Source: Clostridia bacterium (GTDB lineage Bacteria > Bacillota_A > Clostridia > Oscillospirales > CAG-272). Taken from it: DNA of 13,832 nt. The number at the start of each line of letters is the position of its first letter. Within the stretch, counting starts at the first letter, position 1. Shown here piece by piece: positions 7,227 to 13,566 of this stretch. The position numbers and the translations under genes were made by a program. The stretch lies in NCBI GenBank assembly GCA_017462145.1, contig JAFTRT010000020.1:1-13832 (forward strand). Reading direction: 5' to 3'. The notes under the pieces are model-generated. The model made no database searches, was not told the DNA's origin, and saw only the letters and a program-made list of their open reading frames with translations.

Positions 7227-8678
7227 ATGAAAGACAAACAAAAGGACGAGCGTTTGTCTCGTCTCACCGAGGAGCCCGCTTTCGAGAACGGCGAGATCGA
7301 GCAGGCCGAGCCTCTGTCGGAAGAGGAAATGGCCATGCTGGGAGCAACCGTCAAAAAGGCCTCCGACAAACGAGGGGATCTTCCTCCCTTGGATCAATCC
7401 GCCTCGGCTCAAGCCTACCGCTTTGCCAAAAAAAATAAGGTCTTCACCGCTTCTGCCGCCGTTTTGGTGGTCAGCGTTTGTATCGTATTGGTGGTTGCTC
7501 TCGTCATGGGCACCATCGGCCTGCGCCATTTCTTTTTATCCAAGGAAGACTATACCGTCTATTTGGGAGAGCGAACCCAGTATACCGCTTCCAATGAGCA
7601 GACCTTGCGGGGCGATACGCTGTACGTGGATCTGATGTGTCTGTACGATTTTCTCGGGCTGACGGTCAGCGGCAGCGACACCAAAAAGATCTTTACGGCG
7701 CAGGACACCACCTCCCTTTGCTTTGAAAACGGAAGCAATACCGCCACCGTCAACGGAACACTCTTTTTCCTCAACGGAACAGCCGAGGTCAGCAATACGG
7801 TTTGCTTCGTTCCCCTTGCGTTTTTACAGCAAGCCATCAAGATCGGAGCACGGATCTCGGTTAACGAGGTTACCCACGAGATCACGGTGAAACGGCAATA
7901 TTACCGCAATGACACCGACCGAGCCGTAGCGCTGGTCTTCCATGATGAGGGAATGATGACAGCGGAAGAGCCTTTGATGGATTTTCCCGACGTTCCCGTG
8001 TATCTCCCCTTTTCCTACCCCTTTGACGTCACCGAGGAACTGGAATTTATGTACGCAGAATATTTAATCTTGGTCAACAAGGAACATCCTCTGAGTGCCG
8101 CAGATGCCCCCACCGATCTGACACTGCTCAGCGATCTGGAGGGCTGTGTGGTGGCACAAAGCAAAACGGATACCTGTCAGCTGCGAGAGGATGCGGCCCG
8201 TTCCCTTGCCGTGATGATGAGGGCCATGTACGCCGAAAGCAGCGATGCCCGCAACACCTATGTCACCAGTGCCTATCGAAGCTATGCCCACCAAAACTGG
8301 CTGTTCTATACTTATTATTACGAACAGGAAAAGGCGGCACATCCCGAGGCCACCGATGAGGAGATCTTTGCCATCGTTGCTACCTATTCCGCACGTCCCG
8401 GTGAAAGTGAGCACGAATCCGGCCTTTGTATCGACTTTTCCGACCCACAGGTGGGAGGCGAGCTGGTGGAAGAATTTGAAAATACCGCCGCCTTTGCGTG
8501 GCTCTCGGCCAACGCCCATAAATACGGCTTTATCCTCCGCTACCCCAAGGACAAGGTGGACACAACGGGCTATCAATACGAGCCTTGGCACTACCGCTTT
8601 GTTGGCGTGGAGGCCGCTGCGGCAATCTACGAGGATGGCCTTTGTCTGGAGGAATATTTGGCCGCTTCCGAGACATAA
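7227..8678 (+). CDS. Membrane-anchored M15/VanY-type D-alanyl-D-alanine carboxypeptidase
   Basis: A 483-residue protein predicted to trim the terminal D-Ala from peptidoglycan stem peptides outside the membrane. Layout: charged cytoplasmic N terminus (1-71), one membrane segment (~72-98), a domain at ~105-225 resembling the copper-amine-oxidase N-terminal 'stalk' fold (ending 'FVPLAFLQQAIKIGARISV...HEITVKR'), then the VanY domain (~275-475). VanY features are 'YLILVNKEHPLSA', 'TSAYRSYAHQNWLF', the zinc motif SxHxxGxxxD (S394, H396, D403), and 'EPWHYR' (452-457) giving catalytic Glu452 and third zinc ligand His455. All key residues are present, so an active enzyme is likely. The substrate (D,D or L,D bond) cannot be told from sequence, and the gene lacks vancomycin-resistance neighbours, so the role is probably routine wall maturation. 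It starts 12 nt after mnmM with AAGGA as ribosome site. Confidence 0.9.
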   Translation: MKDKQKDERLSRLTEEPAFENGEIEQAEPLSEEEMAMLGATVKKASDKRGDLPPLDQSASAQAYRFAKKNKVFTASAAVLVVSVCIVLVVALVMGTIGLRHFFLSKEDYTVYLGERTQYTASNEQTLRGDTLYVDLMCLYDFLGLTVSGSDTKKIFTAQDTTSLCFENGSNTATVNGTLFFLNGTAEVSNTVCFVPLAFLQQAIKIGARISVNEVTHEITVKRQYYRNDTDRAVALVFHDEGMMTAEEPLMDFPDVPVYLPFSYPFDVTEELEFMYAEYLILVNKEHPLSAADAPTDLTLLSDLEGCVVAQSKTDTCQLREDAARSLAVMMRAMYAESSDARNTYVTSAYRSYAHQNWLFYTYYYEQEKAAHPEATDEEIFAIVATYSARPGESEHESGLCIDFSDPQVGGELVEEFENTAAFAWLSANAHKYGFILRYPKDKVDTTGYQYEPWHYRFVGVEAAAAIYEDGLCLEEYLAASET

Positions 8679-8693
8679 ACTGTAAACGCATTG

Positions 8694-8739
8694 TGATCTG
8701 TCGGCTTCTCTGCTACCGAGAAGCCGTCGTCATAGATCA
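8694..8739 (+). other. Stem-loop between vanY-like gene and the acyltransferase gene
   Basis: A perfect 9-bp stem CGGCTTCTC (8702-8710) with GAGAAGCCG (8718-8726) and a 7-nt loop. It is embedded in a longer imperfect stem through TGATCT (8694-8699) and AGATCA (8734-8739). No T-tract follows, so a classical intrinsic terminator is not supported. It may be a weak terminator, a processing or stability element, or part of a leader. No convincing promoter is seen in the 85-nt gap, so read-through from the vanY operon is possible. Confidence 0.6.
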
Positions 8740-8763
8740 AATTTGTTAGAAAGGAGGAACCGT

Positions 8764-9465
8764 ATGCTAACATACAAAACAACGGAGCTTTACGATCTTT
8801 CCCATACCCTGGCCGGCCCCCTGTTGGAGCGTTGCACCTACCCGTGGGAAGCACTGCCTCGCATCAAGGACTTTGTCCGTTCGTTGGGGCAGACCCTTTC
8901 GGCAGATGATTATCTCTCCCCTGCCGAAGACGTTTGGATCTCCAAGACCGCAACCGTTGCCCCCAGCGCCGTGATTTGCGGCCCCGCCATCATCGGGCAC
9001 CGAACCGAGGTTCGGACCGGTGCTTTTATCCGAGGAGCGGTTTTGGTCGGCGAGGGCTGTGTCGTGGGCAATTCCTGTGAGCTGAAGAACGCCATCCTGT
9101 TTGACTGCGTTCAGGTGCCCCACTTCAACTATGTGGGAGATTCCATTTTGGGATACCGATCCCATACGGGAGCAGGTGCCATCACCTCCAATGTCAAAAG
9201 CGACAAAACGCTCGTCACGGTGCAGACCGAGGACGGAAGACTGGAGACCGGGCTGAAGAAATTCGGTGCCATGCTGGGCGACAGCGTAGAGGTTGGTTGT
9301 AACAGCGTCCTGAATCCGGGTACGGTAATTGGACGAAACACCAACATTTATCCCCTGTCCTCGGTTCGGGGAACCATTCCGCCCAATTCCATTTACAAGG
9401 CGCACGACCGCATTGTAACAAAACAAGAAAGGAACCAAAACCATGGGAAGACTATTCGGAACTGA
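8764..9465 (+). CDS. Left-handed beta-helix acyltransferase resembling the GlmU acetyltransferase half
   Basis: A 233-residue hexapeptide-repeat protein. The helix runs from ~58 to ~210 with the usual isoleucine/valine-rich turns ('AVICGPAIIGHRTEV', 'SVLNPGTVIGRNTNIYP'). Residues 120-127 read 'HFNYVGDS', matching the GHLTYLGD segment of GlmU, whose His and Tyr act in acetyl transfer to glucosamine-1-phosphate; here they would be His120 and Tyr123. Asn143 and Lys148 fall close to the GlmU Asn/Lys positions. There is no nucleotidyltransferase domain; the ~57-residue N terminus is not a Rossmann fold. It sits just before glmM and glmS, so the best guess is a GlcN-1-P N-acetyltransferase; related stand-alone proteins are often annotated as UDP-GlcNAc pyrophosphorylase. 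Another sugar substrate is possible. Start ATG at 8764 after AAAGGAGGA; a TTG at 8743 is rejected. The last 23 nt overlap glmM. Confidence 0.85.
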   Translation: MLTYKTTELYDLSHTLAGPLLERCTYPWEALPRIKDFVRSLGQTLSADDYLSPAEDVWISKTATVAPSAVICGPAIIGHRTEVRTGAFIRGAVLVGEGCVVGNSCELKNAILFDCVQVPHFNYVGDSILGYRSHTGAGAITSNVKSDKTLVTVQTEDGRLETGLKKFGAMLGDSVEVGCNSVLNPGTVIGRNTNIYPLSSVRGTIPPNSIYKAHDRIVTKQERNQNHGKTIRN

Positions 9466-10798
9466 CGGCGTTCGAGGGATCGCCAACCGTGAATTGACCG
9501 CAGAAAGGGCAATGGAGATCGGCAGAGCCGCCGCCTCCGTTTTAACGGGCGGTCGCCGCCGCAGACCTACCTTTGCCGTAGGCTGTGATACTCGTGCATC
9601 CTCAGATATGCTTGGGGCTGCTCTCATCGCAGGACTTTGTTCCATGGGAGCAGACGTAATCCAGCTGGGTGTTGTCCCCACCCCTGCCGTAGCCTACTTG
9701 GTGGGCAAATACAAGGCGGATGCCGGTGTCATGATCTCGGCCTCTCACAACCCCGCCGAATTCAACGGCATTAAACTGTTCAGCGGAAACGGCTTTAAGC
9801 TGCCGGATCTGTTGGAGGAACAAATTGAATCCATTGTGTTGGATAAGCTGCCCCTCGGTGACCTCCCTGCAGGAGACGCTGTAGGACGGATGACCATCGC
9901 CACCGATGCCACCGACGATTACATCCGCCACGTTTGCAGCACGGTCCACTACTCGCTGGACGGCATGAACATTGGCATCGACTGTGCCAACGGCTCAGCC
10001 TCTGCCACCGCTCCCGCTCTCTTCCAAAAGCTGGGTGCTACGATCCATGTCCTGTCCGCAGAACCCAATGGAATCAACATCAACCGCAACTGCGGCTCTA
10101 CCCACATGGAAGCTTTGGCACAATACGTCCGCGAGAATGGATTGGATTGCGGCATTGCCTTTGACGGCGACGCAGACCGTTGCCTGTGCGTAGACGAAAA
10201 GGGCAACATGATCGACGGTGATATGATCATGGCCATTTGTGCATTGGACCTGAAAAAGAGAGGAAAGCTGAACCGAAATACGGTAGTAGGCACCATCATG
10301 TCCAATTTTGGCTTCACCAAATTCTGTGAGGAAAACGACCTTCGCTTTATTGCCACCAAGGTAGGTGACCGCTACGTGCTGGAGGAAATGCTGTTGGAAG
10401 ACTATTCCTTTGGCGGTGAACAATCGGGACATATTATCTACCGTGACTTTGCCACCACAGGTGACGGTCAGTTGACGGCGGCACAGCTTCTTTCGATGAT
10501 GAAGTGTGAAGGCAAGCCCCTTTCCGAGCTGGCTTCGGTAATGACCCGTTATCCCCAGACCATGGTGAATCTGACGATTTCCGCAGAAGGAAAATTGGCT
10601 TTCTTCACCGATCCCGACGTAAACGCCGCCATTGAGGATGCCAAACAAGCATTGGGCAAGGAAGGCCGTATCGTTGTGCGCCCCTCCGGAACCGAGCCTT
10701 TGATCCGAGTAATGGTAGAGGGAATGGACGAGGAAAAGATCGCCCTCATTGCCAATCGAGTGGCAAGTGTGATCACAGAAAAGTTGGGAGGCTGTTAA
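9443..10798 (+). CDS. glmM: Phosphoglucosamine mutase
   Basis: A 451-residue enzyme that interconverts glucosamine-6-phosphate and glucosamine-1-phosphate, the second step toward UDP-GlcNAc for the cell wall. All family landmarks are present: N-terminal 'GRLFGTDGVRG', the phosphoserine loop 'ISASHNP' (98-104, active Ser101), the metal loop DGDADR (241-246), sugar-binding 'GEQSGH' (325-330), and phosphate-binding 'RPSGTEP' (413-419). The serine-loop form ASHNP with GEQSGH is typical of GlmM rather than of phosphomannomutase. Length is normal for the family. ATG at 9443 with AGAAAGGA (9426-9433), inside the 3' end of the acyltransferase gene in another frame, which suggests translational coupling. 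The glmS ribozyme core begins about 21 nt after the stop codon. Confidence 0.97.
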   Translation: MGRLFGTDGVRGIANRELTAERAMEIGRAAASVLTGGRRRRPTFAVGCDTRASSDMLGAALIAGLCSMGADVIQLGVVPTPAVAYLVGKYKADAGVMISASHNPAEFNGIKLFSGNGFKLPDLLEEQIESIVLDKLPLGDLPAGDAVGRMTIATDATDDYIRHVCSTVHYSLDGMNIGIDCANGSASATAPALFQKLGATIHVLSAEPNGININRNCGSTHMEALAQYVRENGLDCGIAFDGDADRCLCVDEKGNMIDGDMIMAICALDLKKRGKLNRNTVVGTIMSNFGFTKFCEENDLRFIATKVGDRYVLEEMLLEDYSFGGEQSGHIIYRDFATTGDGQLTAAQLLSMMKCEGKPLSELASVMTRYPQTMVNLTISAEGKLAFFTDPDVNAAIEDAKQALGKEGRIVVRPSGTEPLIRVMVEGMDEEKIALIANRVASVITEKLGGC

Positions 10799-10810
10799 GT
10801 GCCCTCCGAT

Positions 10811-10966
10811 ATAGGATCAGCGCCCGAACCGCTTTTGGCGGTTGACGAGGAATGGAGTGATCGAATCTTCGGCGGATGCTCCATCGGCAGATGCTACCTG
10901 TCGCATACGGCCTACAAAGCCTGCGAGTAATCGCAAAACAAAAAGGTCGTAAAAGCAGATTGCTCA
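10811..10966 (+). ncRNA. glmS ribozyme (GlcN6P-activated self-cleaving riboswitch)
   Basis: The conserved glmS ribozyme core is readable by eye. The 5' strand AGCGCCCGAAC (10819-10829) is followed by stem P1 (AACCGC 10827-10832 with GCGGTT 10838-10843, 5-nt loop). Next come the invariant 'GTTGACGAGG' (10841-10850, a conserved active-site segment), P3 (ATGGAG 10852-10857 with CTCCAT 10879-10884), 'ATCGAA' and 'TTCGGCGGATG'. CGCC (10821-10824) can pair with GGCG (10871-10874), fitting the pseudoknotted core. Cleavage is expected between A10819 and G10820. The 3' domain contains a pairing ACGGCCT (10907-10913) with AGGTCGT (10944-10950) and an inner hairpin GCGA/TCGC (10923-10934); its exact end is uncertain. 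GlcN6P acts as coenzyme; cleavage destabilises the downstream glmS message. Confidence 0.94.
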
Positions 10967-11007
10967 TTGGAAATTGTATATTCTGATACAGTCAATGAAT
11001 CGATTTT

Positions 11008-12840
11008 ATGTGTGGAATTATCGGTTATACAGGAACGTCATCTTGCGTTCCTATTCTCTTGGAGGGTTTACGCTCTCTGGAATATCGGGGCTATGATTCG
11101 GCCGGCATTGCCTTTTGCGACGGTGCGTCGGTTCGAACGGTCAAGGCCAAGGGACGGTTGTCAGAGCTGGCTGAAAAGATGAAAAAGGATCCGTCTGCCT
11201 CCGCCACTTGCGGCATCGGGCACACCCGTTGGGCAACTCACGGAGAGCCGTCCGATTGCAATTCACATCCTCATAGTACAGCTCGTCTTTCCTTGGTACA
11301 TAACGGTATCATTGAAAACTATGCACAGATTGGTGAAATGCTGACAGGAGCAGGCTATACCTTTTTGTCCGACACGGATACCGAGCGGGCGGCCGGTCTG
11401 ATCGATCTGTTTTACGGAGAAACCAATGACCCCGTTGTGGCATTGCAACGTGCCGCATCGGTCATTCGGGGCTCTTTTGCCTTTGGCGTTTTGTTTTTTG
11501 ATCGCCCCAACGTGATCTATGCCATCCGAAAGGACAGCCCGCTGATCGTGGCCAAAGACGACAGCGGCTATTATTTGGCCTCGGATATTCCTGCCATTCT
11601 GCCCTACACCACCGAGTATTATCGACCGGCAGAGGGTTTGGTGGCCGAGCTGACCCCCACCTCCGTCCGCTTTTTTGACAAGGAGCATGGCTTGACCGAG
11701 CAGCCCTTGGAGCACGTGGATTGGAATGTGGAGCAGGCACAAAAAGGAGGATATCCTCATTTTATGCTCAAGGAGATCCACGACGAGCCCGAAGCACTGC
11801 GAAGAACGCTGGAGCCACGTATCACAGACGGGTTGCCTACCTTCGGCATCCATGCGCTGGACACCGATCTGTTGGCTCGCTTTGAGACCGTTCACATCGT
11901 AGCCTGCGGAACGGCCATGCATGCAGGTCTGATCGGAAAGGCAGTCATAGAAAAGCTGGCACGGATTCCCGTCAACGTAGAAATTGCCAGTGAATTTCGC
12001 TACCGTGATCCGATTTTAAGGCCCAACGATCTGGTGATTCTTCTCTCACAATCGGGAGAGACGGCAGACACCTTGGCCGCCCTGCGCCATGCCAAGGCAC
12101 AAGGAATCTACACCCTTGCCATTGTCAATGTCATCGGTTCATCGGTGGCACGGGAGGCAGACAGCGTGCTCTATACCCAAGCAGGTCCTGAAATCGCCGT
12201 GGCCAGTACCAAGGCATACAGCGTTCAATGTGCCCTGCTCTATCTGTTGGCCCTCCGTCTGGCACAGCTTCGCTCTACGATGACAGAGGATGCGGTACGG
12301 ACTGTGACCTCCGCCATGCTGCAACAGCTCCCCGCCGTGATTGAACAAACCCTAACCCTCAACGACAGAATCCGTGACGTGGCCTCCCGACTGGTGGCCG
12401 CTGAACACATTTTCTATATCGGTCGAGATGTGGATTGGGCTTCTTGCACAGAAGCCTCTCTCAAACTCAAAGAGATCTCCTATATCCACAGCGAAGCCTA
12501 CGCTTCGGGGGAATTAAAGCACGGCACCATCTCTCTGATCACCGACGGCACGCCTGTGATCGCTCTGACCACCGTTTCCAAGGTGTGTGAAAAAACGGTT
12601 AGCGGAATCCGAGAGGTTCGATCCAGAGGTGCATACGTCATATCCGTCTGTGCGGAAGCACTGGCCCGTCAGATCGATATCCCCTGTGACGAGCAGATCC
12701 TCATCCCTTCCGCAGATGAGCTTCTCTTGCCTTTCCCCGCCGCCACCGTGCTGCAATTGTTGGCCTACCACGTATCCGCCCTCAAGGGTCTGGACGTGGA
12801 TAAGCCGAGAAATTTGGCAAAATCCGTGACGGTAGAATAA
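11008..12840 (+). CDS. glmS: Glutamine--fructose-6-phosphate aminotransferase (isomerizing)
   Basis: A 610-residue GlmS that makes glucosamine-6-phosphate from fructose-6-phosphate and glutamine, the entry step of amino-sugar synthesis. The N-terminal glutaminase domain has the nucleophile Cys2 ('MCGIIGYTG') and 'GHTRWATHG' (71-79). Two SIS isomerase domains follow, with 'SQSGETADT' (347-355) and 'STKAYS' (400-405). Also visible are 'EASLKLKEISYIHSEAY' (482-498), 'GELKHG' (501-506) and the C-terminal 'LAKSVTVE' carrying the conserved sugar-site Lys605. The start is fixed by chemistry, because Cys must become residue 1 after Met removal. Unlike its neighbours it has no recognisable Shine-Dalgarno sequence in the 20 nt upstream. 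The ribozyme ending about 40 nt upstream provides GlcN6P feedback. A strong bidirectional terminator follows the stop codon directly. Confidence 0.98.
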   Translation: MCGIIGYTGTSSCVPILLEGLRSLEYRGYDSAGIAFCDGASVRTVKAKGRLSELAEKMKKDPSASATCGIGHTRWATHGEPSDCNSHPHSTARLSLVHNGIIENYAQIGEMLTGAGYTFLSDTDTERAAGLIDLFYGETNDPVVALQRAASVIRGSFAFGVLFFDRPNVIYAIRKDSPLIVAKDDSGYYLASDIPAILPYTTEYYRPAEGLVAELTPTSVRFFDKEHGLTEQPLEHVDWNVEQAQKGGYPHFMLKEIHDEPEALRRTLEPRITDGLPTFGIHALDTDLLARFETVHIVACGTAMHAGLIGKAVIEKLARIPVNVEIASEFRYRDPILRPNDLVILLSQSGETADTLAALRHAKAQGIYTLAIVNVIGSSVAREADSVLYTQAGPEIAVASTKAYSVQCALLYLLALRLAQLRSTMTEDAVRTVTSAMLQQLPAVIEQTLTLNDRIRDVASRLVAAEHIFYIGRDVDWASCTEASLKLKEISYIHSEAYASGELKHGTISLITDGTPVIALTTVSKVCEKTVSGIREVRSRGAYVISVCAEALARQIDIPCDEQILIPSADELLLPFPAATVLQLLAYHVSALKGLDVDKPRNLAKSVTVE

Positions 12841-12880
12841 AAAAAAGACGCTTATGACCATGGTCATAAGCGTCTTTTTT
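12841..12880. terminator. Bidirectional terminator between glmS and ntpD
   Basis: A perfect 40-nt palindrome: the 20 nt at 12841-12860 are the exact reverse complement of 12861-12880. It starts with A6 and ends with T6, so on either strand it reads as a GC-containing stem followed by a U-tract. It begins at the base after the glmS stop codon and ends 2 nt before the ntpD stop codon, so it serves both converging transcripts. Confidence 0.96.
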
Positions 12881-12882
12881 CG

Positions 12883-13561
12883 TTACGCCTCTTCGGCAAA
12901 GGGCTCTTCCTCTTCCTCCGGCGTTCCGCTTTTCGCTTTCAGCATCATATCTTTCACTTTCATCAAACGGGTGGTATTGCCGCGCTCGTTTTCATCCAGC
13001 TTCATCTTGATGCTCTTCATTGCCTCCAAATAACGGGGCATCATGATATACTCCAATGCGTTCACACGACGACGGGTCTTTTCGATTTCCTCTGCCAACA
13101 GCTCCGCTGTTTTTTTCCAGCTCGGCCATACGAAGCAGATCCTCCAAAATTCCGTTCAGCTCCTGCAAGGAAACGTCCAACTCTCCCGACGTAAAGGCCA
13201 AACCGTAAGGCATGCCTCCGCCGCCTCCCGTCACCTGCATATCGAACACGGGAACCGTTACGCTCATCAGATTGCGGAAAGAGACCTTCAGCTCTCCCTC
13301 CTTGGCAGGTACCAGCAAGGCTTCCTCCAGCATATACTGGCTGGAAGCCGCACCGGCTACGGAAAATCCTCGGTAATAGGTCTCTAAGGCCTTCTCCACA
13401 CGCTTGCGAAGCTCCTTATCCTCCCGTACCACGTCCAAAAACTGACGCATGAGCTCATCCCGCTTATCCTTGAGCAGCTTATGTCCCCGTCTTGCGGTGG
13501 TGTAACGCCCCTGAAGCTTCTTGAGCTCCATTCGGGTGGGATTGACTCTGATTTCAGCCAT
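12883..13561 (-). pseudogene. ntpD: V-type ATP synthase subunit D, interrupted by a one-base frameshift
   Basis: Subunit D is the central-stalk rotor subunit of the V/A-type ATPase. The N-terminal part (from ATG at 13561: 'AEIRVNPTRMELKKLQGRY') matches the family well through '[12 protein letters not shown]'. The remainder, '[18 protein letters not shown]' through '[19 protein letters not shown]', is equally conserved but in another frame. The shift lies in an A7 run (plus-strand T7 at 13110-13116). With six A's the protein reads [18 protein letters not shown] and continues, giving about 225 residues, a normal length. As written, the first frame runs on into unrelated residues and stops near 12992. 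The gene is called atpD in the archaeal-style nomenclature. It is preceded by AGAAAGGA overlapping the ntpB stop. A sequencing or assembly indel, or a real inactivating mutation, are both possible; everything else in the gene looks intact. Confidence 0.92.
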
Positions 13562-13566
13562 GCGAT

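Noticed and set aside
6705..7529. 274-codon open frame on the minus strand opposite mnmM and vanY
   Set aside because: It is antisense to recognised genes and its translation is Gly/Gln/His-rich without family motifs, as expected for a shadow frame.
8743..8766. TTG at 8743 as start of the acyltransferase gene
   Set aside because: It precedes the AAAGGAGGA motif, which is correctly spaced for the ATG at 8764.
8767..9681. 304-codon open frame on the minus strand opposite the acyltransferase gene and glmM
   Set aside because: It is antisense to two conserved genes, has no recognisable domain and no ribosome site; it is a by-product of codon use on the plus strand.
10784..10815. A separate glmS promoter between glmM and the ribozyme (TTGGGA ... 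TATAGG)
   Set aside because: Both hexamers are poor and the spacing is off (about 20 nt); not supportable without transcription data.
10995..11096. A 33-codon upstream frame overlapping the glmS start, as a real gene
   Set aside because: No ribosome site and no recognisable product; it may be chance, so it is only mentioned with the glmS start.
13105..13120. Programmed -1 frameshifting on the A7 run of ntpD
   Set aside because: A -1 shift leads to the wrong frame; restoring the protein needs the equivalent of losing one A (+1), for which no known recoding signal is visible.
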